Assembly (NCBI GenBank): GCA_964392615.1
Contig: CAYMRB010000112.1
Span: 1-23,372, forward strand
Direction: 5' to 3'
Length of the DNA: 23,372 nucleotides
From: CAYMRB01 sp964392615
Lineage (GTDB): Bacteria > Planctomycetota > UBA8108
A program made the translations under genes and the position numbers. The notes beneath the pieces are model-generated. The model saw only the letters and a list, made by a program, of their open reading frames with translations. It had not been told where the DNA came from and ran no database searches. Below are positions 12,637 through 21,842 of this stretch, in pieces (the first letter of the stretch is position 1; each line of letters begins with the position of its first letter).

Positions 12637-15576
12637 TCACCTGCGTCGCTTGGCCGGCGGACGCTCGGGTGGAGCGGCGTTGTACTCGGCGACATCGACA
12701 CGGCGGCCGTCCGCGTAGCCGTAGTTGCGGTTGCCCGGGCCGCCCCATGCGCGGCTGTCGGGCAGGGTGCTGTCCCAACGGTCGAACGCATTCTGCAGAC
12801 GCTGCGCGCGTTCCGGATGCTTCGCGGCGAGGTCGCGGTGCTCGCCGGGGTCGTTCGCCAGATCGAATAGCTTGATGCTCATGTCGCCGCTGGTGTCGTT
12901 CCACGTGAGCTTCCAATCGCCGTCTCGAATCGCGTAGTCGTTGTCGCGTCGCCAATAGAGAACATCGTGCGGGCGTTGCTCTCCCCTGCCGCCGTTGAGA
13001 AAGGGCAACAGGTCGACGCCGTCGAACGGATGGCCCGCGGGCGGCCTGTCCACACCGGCGGCGGCCGCGATGGTCGGAGCGATGTCGAGCGCGCTGACCG
13101 GCAGGTCGTAGCGGCTGCCGGGCCGGATCTTGCCGGGCCAGCGGATCGCGAACGGAATCTTGATGCCGCCCTCGTAGGTGTCGCCCTTGAAACCGCGGTG
13201 CGGGCCCGGGTCGGACATGACTGTCTCGCCACGCTCGACGCGTGGGTCCTTGCGCTTCGGCACCAGTCCTTGACCGCGGGGGGAGCCATTGTCGGACAGG
13301 AAGATGACGATCGTGTTCTCCGCGCGGCCGGTCTTGTCGAGCGTGTCGAGGACGCGGCCGATGCCGTCGTCCATCGCGAGGATCATCGCGGCGAAGAAGC
13401 GTCGATCCTCGCCGCCTCCCAGGTGCTTGGTTCGTTCCAGGTATCTCGGCGGCACCTGCCACGGGTGGTGCACGGCGTTGTAGGCGAGATACAGAAAGAA
13501 CGGCTTGTCCGACTGCTGCTCGAGAAAGGCGACGGCGCGATCGCTGAAGAGGTCGGTCAAGTAGATGCCCTCTCGTGCGGGCAGCATGCGGTTGTTGTGG
13601 AAGATGGGCCACTTGTCCTTGCGCTTCGGGAAGCGCGGGGCCCATTCGACGTAGCTGTGGGAGCCGTTGAGGAATCCCCAGAAGAGATCGAAGCCCCGGC
13701 GATGCGGCCGCTGCGGCTCTTCGACGCCCAGATGCCACTTCCCGATCATGGCGCTGCGATAGCCCTTGGGCCGTAGCATCTCGGCAAGCGTGGGCTGACT
13801 CGTCGGCAGCCCGGACCCGCGGAGACGTTCGGGCAGGTTGTCGGGGAAGCCGGTCGCGCTGGCGTTCTCTCCGGCGCCGAGGCGCTGTTGATAGACGCCG
13901 GTCATCAGGCCCGCTCGTGACGGTCCGCAGACCGAGGCGGAGACGTATCCCTGCGAGAAGTGCACGCCTTGCCGCGCGATCGAGTCGATGTTCGGCGTGA
14001 CGACATCTTTGGAGCCGTGGTACCCCACGTCTCCCCAGCCCATGTCGTCAGCGAAAATGAGCACGACATTCGGGGCGGCGCTTCTCGACTTCGGGGCTGC
14101 GTCATATCGCAGCCCGACGGGCTTCTTCACCTCGGTCATCGCGCGTCGCAGCCGCTCGCGCGCCGCGGCCGCCTCGTCGTCGAGTGCATCGACCGGGAGC
14201 GGCCTCGTTTCGTCGAGATCCTTGCCGAGGTCGAAAAAGTCACCGTTGTCGTAGAGCTTCCAGCGCTTGTCCTGGATCGAGTCGCGAGCTCGATCCGCCT
14301 TGCGGCCGAACTCCCAATAGTGACAGAACACCCAGTCGCGTGCCGTGTCAGCCGACCTGCCCTTGAAGGCAGACACCAAGGAGCGGCCGTCCGTGTAATT
14401 CCCTGGCGGCGTCTCGGCGTCGGCCAGTTCGACGAAGGTCGGCATGAAATCGGTGAAGTCGACGAGCCCTTCGTTGCGATGGGCGATCCTCTCGTAGCTC
14501 GAGCGGTATCGGGGCCAATCGACGATCAGCGGGACATGTGTGCCGCGTTCGCTCATCAGGTCCTTGCCGCCGGGCACATCGCCGCGGCTCGTGCGCGTGA
14601 TCGGCCCTTCGAACCCGGGCTTCGGCTTCAGCGGCCGGCCGGGCGGGAGCTCGTTCCGATGCCGCGCCCCGTGGATTCCGCGCACGACGGGAAGATCGGC
14701 CGGGGCGGGCTCGGTGACGCGCACCGGATACGTCGTTCCGTTGTCGCCCGTGAAGATCACGACCGTGTTGTCCCGAACCCCTTCTTCTTCCAGCGTCGCG
14801 AGAATCCGGCCGACGAGGTGGTCGGCGTACTCGACGTTGTCCTTGAAGTACTTGATTTCGCACACTCGGGCGCCGGATTTGTCGCCGTCCTTCGAGTGCG
14901 GCGAGGGACAGAACGGCGAGTGCGTCAGGAGCATCGGGTAGTAGAGGAAGAACGGTCCGTCTTTCTTTCGCCGGATGAAGTCGCGCGCGTACTCGTTGAG
15001 CATGTCGGGGCCGTATCGCTCCTTGCTCTCGTACAGCTCGCCGTCCGAGACGATGACCGGGTAGCCCCAGTAGCGCTCCCGTCCGCGCGTGTTGCGCTTG
15101 AAGGGCTTCGCCGTGGGAATCGCGTTGTGCAGGCAGTACTCGTCGAATCCGAGCTCGTGCGGTCGGCGATGGTCGCCGCCCAATTGCCATTTGCCGACCA
15201 TGCAAGTCGCGTAGCCAGCGTCCCGCAGCAGGTTGCCGAACGTGAGCTCGGTGGCGGGGTACTTGCCGAACCCGATGTAGTTGCGGTGCGTGTAGCGGCC
15301 CGACATCAACTGGACCCGCGACGGCGTGCACAGCGGCGTCGAGTAGCAGCGGTCGAACTGGACGCCGGCTCGCGCCATCTTGTCGAGCACCGGCGTCTTG
15401 TAATCGAGCGCGCCGTAGGTTCCGAGGCACTCCACGCCGAGGTCGTCCGCCATGATGAGCACGATATTCGGTCGTTCAGCGGCGGCGACCGCGCTCGAGC
15501 AAAGCAGAAGGCAGACCCACGCCGAGGCGACGCCACACCGGACCTTCGAAAGAGGGAGAGAGAGGTGGTATTCCAT
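12637..15576 (-). CDS. Fused tandem double sulfatase, exported
   Basis: One 979-residue reading frame holds two complete type I sulfatases. The start ATG 15576 is followed by a signal peptide (about 1-32, core WVCLLLCSSAVAAA). Domain 1 (about 35-490) has metal pair D44-D45, formylglycine motif C83-T-P-S-R, GKW lysine 129 and TGDNG (277-281). Domain 2 (about 501-940) repeats all of these: D510-D511, C550-G-P-S-R, GKWHLG lysine 613 and SDNG (761-764), and resembles arylsulfatases acting on sugars. The linker (about 491-501) is only some ten residues and the second domain has no signal of its own. Both sites look intact, so the protein could remove two sulfates in turn or two kinds of sulfate from a glycan; the substrates are unknown. 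The C-terminal tail (about 940-979) is basic and proline-rich. It is divergent from the serine hydrolase 89 bases away, perhaps sharing control. Confidence 0.92.
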   Translation of the reverse strand: MEYHLSLPLSKVRCGVASAWVCLLLCSSAVAAAERPNIVLIMADDLGVECLGTYGALDYKTPVLDKMARAGVQFDRCYSTPLCTPSRVQLMSGRYTHRNYIGFGKYPATELTFGNLLRDAGYATCMVGKWQLGGDHRRPHELGFDEYCLHNAIPTAKPFKRNTRGRERYWGYPVIVSDGELYESKERYGPDMLNEYARDFIRRKKDGPFFLYYPMLLTHSPFCPSPHSKDGDKSGARVCEIKYFKDNVEYADHLVGRILATLEEEGVRDNTVVIFTGDNGTTYPVRVTEPAPADLPVVRGIHGARHRNELPPGRPLKPKPGFEGPITRTSRGDVPGGKDLMSERGTHVPLIVDWPRYRSSYERIAHRNEGLVDFTDFMPTFVELADAETPPGNYTDGRSLVSAFKGRSADTARDWVFCHYWEFGRKADRARDSIQDKRWKLYDNGDFFDLGKDLDETRPLPVDALDDEAAAARERLRRAMTEVKKPVGLRYDAAPKSRSAAPNVVLIFADDMGWGDVGYHGSKDVVTPNIDSIARQGVHFSQGYVSASVCGPSRAGLMTGVYQQRLGAGENASATGFPDNLPERLRGSGLPTSQPTLAEMLRPKGYRSAMIGKWHLGVEEPQRPHRRGFDLFWGFLNGSHSYVEWAPRFPKRKDKWPIFHNNRMLPAREGIYLTDLFSDRAVAFLEQQSDKPFFLYLAYNAVHHPWQVPPRYLERTKHLGGGEDRRFFAAMILAMDDGIGRVLDTLDKTGRAENTIVIFLSDNGSPRGQGLVPKRKDPRVERGETVMSDPGPHRGFKGDTYEGGIKIPFAIRWPGKIRPGSRYDLPVSALDIAPTIAAAAGVDRPPAGHPFDGVDLLPFLNGGRGEQRPHDVLYWRRDNDYAIRDGDWKLTWNDTSGDMSIKLFDLANDPGEHRDLAAKHPERAQRLQNAFDRWDSTLPDSRAWGGPGNRNYGYADGRRVDVAEYNAAPPERPPAKRRR

Positions 15577-15665
15577 GGAAGGGATCTTTCTGGAACGAAG
15601 GCGGAGGGCGTGTCCAATACGATGACTCGGCCCCGATCGCTCGAATGTACCCCGAAGGAGGACGG
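15577..15665. promoter_or_regulatory. Divergent intergenic region, double sulfatase / serine hydrolase
   Basis: The 89 bases between the two divergent start codons must hold both translation starts and probably both promoters. AAGGAGG (15655-15661) serves the serine hydrolase 4 bases before its ATG. No convincing -35/-10 pair or operator palindrome was found. Confidence 0.4.
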
Positions 15666-16811
15666 ATGAGGCCATCGATACTCCTGGCTGCGTGGATCGT
15701 AGCCTGCATGCAGACGTCCGACGCGGCCGACTTGCCCCGCCTGCCCCAAGGGCTCGCTCCCTCGAAGCAGTCCTTTCAGGCGCAGAGGAAGCTGCCCGAT
15801 CTGGACGAGGCCTATGTCAGCACCTCGCCGGAAGACTTGGGTGACGGGTTGCAGGTTGGAACGTTCGACCTGCCGGGCACGGAGGAAGCGGTCCGAGCGC
15901 TCGTAGCGGACGACCGGGCCGGAAAGTACCAGAACCTGGACAGCCTCCTGCTATGGAAGGACGGGAAGCTTGTCTTCGAGATGTACAGCCGTCGTGGACG
16001 AGTCGACGGGCCGCACTACACGATGTCCGTGACCAAGACTCTGACCTCGGTGACTCTCGCTCGGGCCATCCAGCTGGGGCTGCTCGGCATGGACGACCTC
16101 GACAAGCCGGTCATCGGCTTCATGCCCGAGATCGACCGGGCGAAGATCCAGCCCGGCGTCGACACCATCACCCTGCGGGACGCGCTGTTCATGAAGTCGG
16201 GCCTCCGCTTCGAGGACGACAAGTTCGTGTGGAAGCTCGGCGACAGATACCCGCGCCAGCAGTTCTTCCAGCAGCTCTTCGAGAACACGGCGCCCGTCAC
16301 CGCGCAGAGCAAGCGATACAGATACACCGGCATCGATCCCTCGATGATCATGATGATCGTCGACATCAAGACAGGCGGCGAGGTGCAGGCGTTCATCGCG
16401 AAGGAGGTCGCGGGCAAGGTCGGTGCCGTCTACACCTGGGCCGACCAGGGCTGCGGCATCCCGAAGTGCGGCGCGGGCAGCAATTTCACGTCTCGCTCCT
16501 TGCTGAAGATCGGCAGCGCGATCATCCAGGGCGGCAAGTACCAGGGCGAGCAGTGGCTCTCACCGGACTACGTGAAGCTGATCATGGACCCTCGCAAGGG
16601 CGACGGCTATTTCTACTACTTCCACAATCGCCGCAAGCTGAACCGGGAAGGCCGGATCGACTTCATATCCGGGATCGGCGCGGGCGGCCAGTACATGGCG
16701 GCCTTTCCCGACCAGAACGCCGTCCTGGTCGCGACCGCGCACAACCGAAAGGGCATCGGCTTGCCCCTGCAAGCGGCGATCGATCACCTGATGCCGCTGT
16801 TCACGAAGTAG
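15666..16811 (+). CDS. Exported serine hydrolase of the beta-lactamase / penicillin-binding fold
   Basis: This 381-residue protein starts at ATG 15666, supported by AAGGAGG just upstream; an in-frame ATG at 15645 is less likely. A signal peptide covers about residues 1-21 (ILLAAWIVACMQTSDAA). The class C beta-lactamase-like fold shows its nucleophile motif S121-V-T-K124 inside YTMSVTKTLTSVTL. The second motif is Y220-T-G in place of Y-S-N, and GIGAGGQY (336-343) stands where the KTG/HTG strand is expected. Such proteins are often esterases or peptidases rather than antibiotic-resistance enzymes, and nothing here indicates resistance. Being divergent from a sulfatase it may remove acyl groups from the same glycan, which is inference only. 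Length matches the family and no residue is obviously missing except the altered second motif. Confidence 0.88.
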   Translation: MRPSILLAAWIVACMQTSDAADLPRLPQGLAPSKQSFQAQRKLPDLDEAYVSTSPEDLGDGLQVGTFDLPGTEEAVRALVADDRAGKYQNLDSLLLWKDGKLVFEMYSRRGRVDGPHYTMSVTKTLTSVTLARAIQLGLLGMDDLDKPVIGFMPEIDRAKIQPGVDTITLRDALFMKSGLRFEDDKFVWKLGDRYPRQQFFQQLFENTAPVTAQSKRYRYTGIDPSMIMMIVDIKTGGEVQAFIAKEVAGKVGAVYTWADQGCGIPKCGAGSNFTSRSLLKIGSAIIQGGKYQGEQWLSPDYVKLIMDPRKGDGYFYYFHNRRKLNREGRIDFISGIGAGGQYMAAFPDQNAVLVATAHNRKGIGLPLQAAIDHLMPLFTK

Positions 16812-17261
16812 GCTTCGCGGCATCGCGACGACGGTCGACAAGCTCGAGCCATCGGCGCGCATCGCGGTCGATCGCGTCCGGCCGGCAGCGCCAAGGAGGT
16901 CGTTTCCTTGGGGAGTCGCGGCTTCGTGAATCCGATGTGAACACGAAGAACCGTGTCACACTCTGTCCCGCCGCGACAAGGCAATGCGAAGACGAGCATG
17001 GGGTATGCCGAGATCCGCTCACGCGTTGACAGTCCCTTGAAAGGGGACTCCCAGCGCGAGGGGGAAGCCTCCCGTGGCCGAACGACACGGGCTGGATCCG
17101 CGACCGAGCGACGGCGTTGCTGCCGCTGAGCCCCATCGAACTCGACGGCGTCTGGGGCGCCCTCGCTCGCTTGACTCGAGACGCCCCTCTCGCCAATCGC
17201 GGCCGCCTCTCGAGGACCACGGTCCGCCCCTCATCGGAGCTATCACGAGAACGCGACGACC
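16812..17261. other. 450-base intergenic region with small hairpins and a possible coding relic
   Basis: No complete gene was recognised. A 7-bp hairpin, CCAAGGA (16891-16897) with TCCTTGG (16905-16911), could help end the serine hydrolase transcript but has no T run. A second, AGTCCC (17031-17036) with GGGACT (17044-17049), sits just after a TTGACA at 17026-17031. In the plus frame from about 17075 to 17230 the translation starts WPNDTGWIRDRATALL, reminiscent of the GWxRDTAQRLL block of planctomycete PVC-type heme-binding proteins, but it has no start of its own and runs into the next gene out of frame. The minus strand is also open here with an Arg-rich, unrecognised product. Confidence 0.4.
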
Positions 17262-20200
17262 ATGACCCTTCAAAGTACGATCCGACTGACACGATCTCTG
17301 GTGCATTGTCGAGCTCTGGCAACGAAGAGCCTGGGCGGAATGCCGGCCATCGCGCCGGGTGGCCTCTTTCAACGGGCTGTCAGCTCGGGTTTCGCCATCT
17401 TCGTGCCGCTATTCACCGCACTGGCACTCTCGACACACTCGTCCGCCGCAACCAGGCGCAACGAGGGCCCCGCCAGCCGGGTCAGCGACCTCGTCATCAC
17501 GGAACTCATGTATAGCCCGATCCGTCCCGACGGGGAGTTCATCGAGATCTACAATACCGCTTTCTTCAAACAGGACCTGAGCGGCTTCACACTCTCTGGC
17601 GACATCGATTACACGTTTGCGGACGGAGCGTCCATCCCGGCCCGCAGCTATCTGGTGGTGGCGAAGAACCCGCCCGCCCTCGACATCTCGGACGCCAAGG
17701 GGCCATACAGCGGGAACCTCGGCGATGACGGCGGCTCGGTAGAACTGCGCAGCCCACATAATGTCCGACACTGCCGTGTGAAGTACGGCGACAGCGCGCC
17801 CTGGCCCGAATCGGCCGACGGTATGGGGCACTCCTTGGTCATCGCGCGCCCCGACTACGGACAAGCCAACTACATGTCCTGGGAGGCCAGCACACGAATC
17901 GGCGGATCGCCGGGAGCCCGAGACGTTCCGCCGACCGATGCGCTCTCCTACGTCCGCATAAACGAGCTCGTCATCCACCCGACTCGCAATCAGGCCACGG
18001 TCGAGCTCTTCAACACCGGGACTGCAGATGCCGGCATCAGCGGCTGCGAGCTCCTCAGCAACGCTGGCGACGCCTTCATGAACCAGCGCCACACTCTTGG
18101 CGACCTTGCCGTCCCCACCGGCGGACACCGAACTGTTGTAGTCTCACTTTCGACCACCTTCGACATACCACGGGAAGGCGGCATCCTCGCCCTGCGAAAT
18201 CCTGCAGCAACACGCATCCTCGACGTACTCCGATACAGAGCCCTCCCCGACGGTGCTCCCTTCGGCCGCTACCCCGATGGTGCGAAGCTGGCCAGCCAAC
18301 TGAAGAGGGCCTCACTCGGATCCAGCAACCTCGACAGCGGACTCGAGACCGAAGACATCGTCATCAACGAGATCATGTTCAACCCGGTGTCTGGCGACGC
18401 GGCCGACGAGTACATCGAACTGTACAACAACAGCTCCTCGTCCGTGCAGGTCGGCGGCTGGCGCATCACCGGTGGCGTGGCGCTGGAGATTCCGGCCGGC
18501 ATCGAAATTCCCGCTCACGGGTACCTGGTCCTGGCGAAGGATGTCGACCACTTGACGAGCATCCACGAACCACTCTTGACCACGGCCAACACCGTCGGCG
18601 ATTACCGCGGGACTTTGAGCAACCGCGAGGAGGGACTGACCCTCGAGAGACCGCTCTATGAAGACGTAGCCACCGGGAACCGCTCCTATCAGATCATCGA
18701 CCACGTCTACTACAAGGACCTCTGGGGCCAGTGGAGTGACGCGGGAGGCAGCAGCCTCGAGCTGAAGGACCCGAACAGCGACAATGCCGAGGGCTGCAAC
18801 TGGACCGACAGCGACGAAACCGGGAACACCCGCGACACCTGGACCACCGTCAGGCTGTCGCAGACCCTGTCCGATGGACATCCGCACTTGGATCTCAAGT
18901 CCTTCACGGACACCGACTACGAGTTCCAGTTGTTCCTTCAAGGAGAGGGCGAGTGCCTCGTCGACAACCTGTCATTACGGATCGACAACGAACAGAAACT
19001 GAAGAGTGACGATCGGACCTTCGAGAACGGCGTCAGCGCGAATTGGGTCATCCGCAAGTCCAACCACTACAAGTCCGGACACTACGCGTTGGCAGGCGCG
19101 ACTTCGACAGGCACTCATAGCGCCTCCGGCAAGTCGCTGCGCATCGTTGCCGAAGGGGGCGGCGGCGACACCTACAATGACGTCGAATACGACATCACGC
19201 CTGCCTACCGAGAAGGACAACACGGCGAACTGAACGCCCACGTTCGCTGGCTCAAGGGCTCCCGTTACTTCATCCTCCGGCTTCGCGGCGGCCTGCTGGA
19301 AGCCAACGTCGAATTGGACATCTCCGACAGGCTCGGCAGCCCGGGAAGAAGGAACTCGCACACGCCCGCGAACGTCGGCCCGTCCTTTGGCGCGATCGCG
19401 CACAGCCCCGTCATTCCTAGAGCAGATCAAGACGTCACGATCACCATTCCCGTTGCCGACAACGATGGCGTCAAGTCGGTGCAGATCAAGGCCCGACTCG
19501 ATGGCCGCAGCGACCTCTCCGACATCGCCATGATCGATGACGGAACTGGCAACGATGCGGTCGCCAAAGACGGCATCTACACCGGCACGATCCCCGGTCG
19601 TCCCTCGGGCCAGCTCGTGGCCTTTCGCGTCGAAGCCATGGACCGCGACGACAAGATCAGCCACTATCCGCCCCTCCCGAAGGAGGCCCTCGTAGCCTGG
19701 GGAAATTCGGCATCGTTGAACAACGCGTCGAAGAGCGACCTGAACTCGCTCCAGCTCTGGATGACCCGCCTGGACATTCGACGCCTTGACGGTTATCGCA
19801 CAGCCGACTATTTCACCCGCTGGAGCGACCACTTCATCAGCGCGACCCTCATCTACAACGGAGAGCGCATCATTCATAATGCCGGCGTTCGATTCCGCGG
19901 CAGCGCGTTCCTGAGGGCTGGCAGCACACGCAGCTACAAGATGAGCACTCCTCGCGGACAGCGCCTCCTCGGAGGCCACACTCTATCGTTGGATGGCAGC
20001 GATCGGGACCCGTACCAGGGCGAGTGGACAGCCTTCTGGCTGGCCGAACAACTCGGGCTCGCTGTCCCGCACAAACGCTACCAGCACGCCTTTCTCAATG
20101 GTGACAATCTCCACAAGGACCGTCGGATCTTCGCCGATGTGTCACGTCCCAATCGGACCTTCTTGAGATCGCGATATCCCGACGATGACGGTGGAGAGCT

Positions 20201-21842
20201 CTTTCAGCTCGACCGCCAGATCGAGCTGCCTGATGAGCCCACTCAGGCGTTCACACACGACCCGTACGACGTCACGGCTCGCCTCCTCGAAAACCCCTCC
20301 GGCGACAAGCATGCTCCGGCCTACAGAGCGGGGTGGGCCAAGAAGACCGGCGACTTGACCGACTTCGACAGCGTCTATGAGCTGGTCGACAGCATCCATC
20401 AGACCGACGTCGATCTCGAAGATGTCGTCGATGGAGAACAGGTGATGCGGGCTATCGCGGTCCGCTACATGTCTGGCGACAAGGATGGCTACGGCTGGAA
20501 CTACACCAAGAACGCGTTCTACTACAAGCCGCCGAACGGAAAACTCCAACACCTGCTGTGGGACGTGGACATCTCGCCTTTCTCGGGAGGACCGACCAGT
20601 CACATTACGCCCTGGTTCTCCAATCCCGACAAGTACGAGTTCTATGAACCCTATGGCAATGCCCACGCCGCTTTCGCCCCGGAGCTGCCGGCGATGTTCC
20701 ACGTCCCCGCCTTCAACCGCAGCTACTGGCGCACGATGCAGGAATCGATCCCGCTGTTGATGGACTTCAAGAACAACCACCTGAACGAGCGCAACAAGAC
20801 CTTCACCAACAACGGAATACCGGTCAGTCGACTGCACACGATAAGCGACTCGATCGAGCTGAGACCCGAACAAGTAGCCAAGTCCAGCCCCGTATTCCCA
20901 GCGACCTTCGCGATCACCAAGAAATCCATCCAGCCCTGCGGATCGGAGACGGTTGTGCGGCTGACGGGAACGGGACCTCTCGCGGTTCACTCTATCCGCG
21001 TCAATGACCGCGAGGTTCCGATCTGCTGGAACTCACCCTGGCAATGGCAGCTTGACCTCCCGCTGAAGCACTGGAGCACGAATTTCGAGCTGACGACATT
21101 TGATCGTTTCGGGGCGAAGATTCCCTCGATGACAGCAACGCTGAGCGGGGTGTCCCCCACCTCTGACTTCCACGTGGGCGGATGCGAGGAACTGGCTCAC
21201 TTCCCGCTGGACGAAGGATCGGGCTCGACGGTAAACAACCACGCGATAGCCGCCCATGAGGGAACCACACAGGGCCGTGGCGTGAGCTGGGATTCCGCCA
21301 GTTCGGCCCCTGGAACGGCCGACGGAACGTCGCTGTATTTTGATGGAACCCGAGGAAGCGTCAGACTTGGCACGCACCCAGAATACGAATTCTCGAGCTC
21401 CAATCCGCAGAAGAACAACGTCTATTCGGTAGCTCTTTGGGTCCGAATAGAAGACTTCGTCGATGGGAGCATCATCAGCAGAGGCAGTAGATCCTGGCGT
21501 CTGGTACTAGAGGGCAAACGGATGGTCTTCTATGATGGACGCACCCGCTTTCGACTCCGATGGGGCCATACGAGGTGCAACCGGTGGACCCATCTGGCCG
21601 TCGTTTCTGACGGTGAACGCGTCACCTGTTATCAGGACGGAAACCCCATGATCTCTGCGCTCAGCAGTGGCAGAGCCCCGTATGACTCAGGCGAGTTGTC
21701 GCTGGGCAGCGCGCCCGGATTCAGCTCTCACATAAAGGGCTGGATCGACGATGTTCATATCTACAACTATCCCCTCTCATACGATGAGATCAAGCGCATC
21801 AAAGTAGGAGGCAATCCCCCGCGCCATCGAACGGGAACCTGA
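17262..21842 (+). CDS. Secreted lamin-tail / CotH-kinase-like / LamG multidomain protein
   Basis: This is a 1526-residue exported surface protein. A hydrophobic signal segment lies at about 43-63 (FAIFVPLFTALALSTHSSAA), behind a long N-terminus; ATG 17340 (residue 27) would give a more usual signal peptide, and neither start has a good ribosome binding site. Three lamin-tail-like repeats follow: about 75-165 (DLVITELMYSP, EFIEIYN), a degenerate one at 230-320 (VRINELVIHP), and 364-500 (DIVINEIMFNP, EYIELYN). A beta-rich part reaches about 815. The CotH-like domain spans about 825-1180, with GVRFRGSAF near the start, DGYGWNYTKNAFYY near 1075 and LLWDVD near 1100, the block carrying catalytic aspartates in CotH protein kinases. 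The last 210 residues form a LamG-like sandwich (FPLDEGSGS, YFDGTRGSVRLG, WTHLAVVSDGERV, GWIDDVHIYN). It has no dockerin. The 3' end is nearer 50% GC than the flanking genes, hinting at a separate origin. Confidence 0.88.
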   Translation: MTLQSTIRLTRSLVHCRALATKSLGGMPAIAPGGLFQRAVSSGFAIFVPLFTALALSTHSSAATRRNEGPASRVSDLVITELMYSPIRPDGEFIEIYNTAFFKQDLSGFTLSGDIDYTFADGASIPARSYLVVAKNPPALDISDAKGPYSGNLGDDGGSVELRSPHNVRHCRVKYGDSAPWPESADGMGHSLVIARPDYGQANYMSWEASTRIGGSPGARDVPPTDALSYVRINELVIHPTRNQATVELFNTGTADAGISGCELLSNAGDAFMNQRHTLGDLAVPTGGHRTVVVSLSTTFDIPREGGILALRNPAATRILDVLRYRALPDGAPFGRYPDGAKLASQLKRASLGSSNLDSGLETEDIVINEIMFNPVSGDAADEYIELYNNSSSSVQVGGWRITGGVALEIPAGIEIPAHGYLVLAKDVDHLTSIHEPLLTTANTVGDYRGTLSNREEGLTLERPLYEDVATGNRSYQIIDHVYYKDLWGQWSDAGGSSLELKDPNSDNAEGCNWTDSDETGNTRDTWTTVRLSQTLSDGHPHLDLKSFTDTDYEFQLFLQGEGECLVDNLSLRIDNEQKLKSDDRTFENGVSANWVIRKSNHYKSGHYALAGATSTGTHSASGKSLRIVAEGGGGDTYNDVEYDITPAYREGQHGELNAHVRWLKGSRYFILRLRGGLLEANVELDISDRLGSPGRRNSHTPANVGPSFGAIAHSPVIPRADQDVTITIPVADNDGVKSVQIKARLDGRSDLSDIAMIDDGTGNDAVAKDGIYTGTIPGRPSGQLVAFRVEAMDRDDKISHYPPLPKEALVAWGNSASLNNASKSDLNSLQLWMTRLDIRRLDGYRTADYFTRWSDHFISATLIYNGERIIHNAGVRFRGSAFLRAGSTRSYKMSTPRGQRLLGGHTLSLDGSDRDPYQGEWTAFWLAEQLGLAVPHKRYQHAFLNGDNLHKDRRIFADVSRPNRTFLRSRYPDDDGGELFQLDRQIELPDEPTQAFTHDPYDVTARLLENPSGDKHAPAYRAGWAKKTGDLTDFDSVYELVDSIHQTDVDLEDVVDGEQVMRAIAVRYMSGDKDGYGWNYTKNAFYYKPPNGKLQHLLWDVDISPFSGGPTSHITPWFSNPDKYEFYEPYGNAHAAFAPELPAMFHVPAFNRSYWRTMQESIPLLMDFKNNHLNERNKTFTNNGIPVSRLHTISDSIELRPEQVAKSSPVFPATFAITKKSIQPCGSETVVRLTGTGPLAVHSIRVNDREVPICWNSPWQWQLDLPLKHWSTNFELTTFDRFGAKIPSMTATLSGVSPTSDFHVGGCEELAHFPLDEGSGSTVNNHAIAAHEGTTQGRGVSWDSASSAPGTADGTSLYFDGTRGSVRLGTHPEYEFSSSNPQKNNVYSVALWVRIEDFVDGSIISRGSRSWRLVLEGKRMVFYDGRTRFRLRWGHTRCNRWTHLAVVSDGERVTCYQDGNPMISALSSGRAPYDSGELSLGSAPGFSSHIKGWIDDVHIYNYPLSYDEIKRIKVGGNPPRHRTGT

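Noticed and set aside
10530..12791. 753-codon minus-strand open frame opposite PEPCK
   Set aside because: Antisense shadow of a strongly conserved enzyme; composition is Val/Ala/Asp/Gly-rich with no recognisable domain.
13960..15669. 569-codon plus-strand open frame opposite the double sulfatase
   Set aside because: Antisense to two intact sulfatase domains and Arg/Val-rich; explained by high GC suppressing stop codons.
15666..16811. Antibiotic-resistance beta-lactamase
   Set aside because: Only the SxxK motif fits; the second and third motifs differ, and the neighbourhood is glycan-related.
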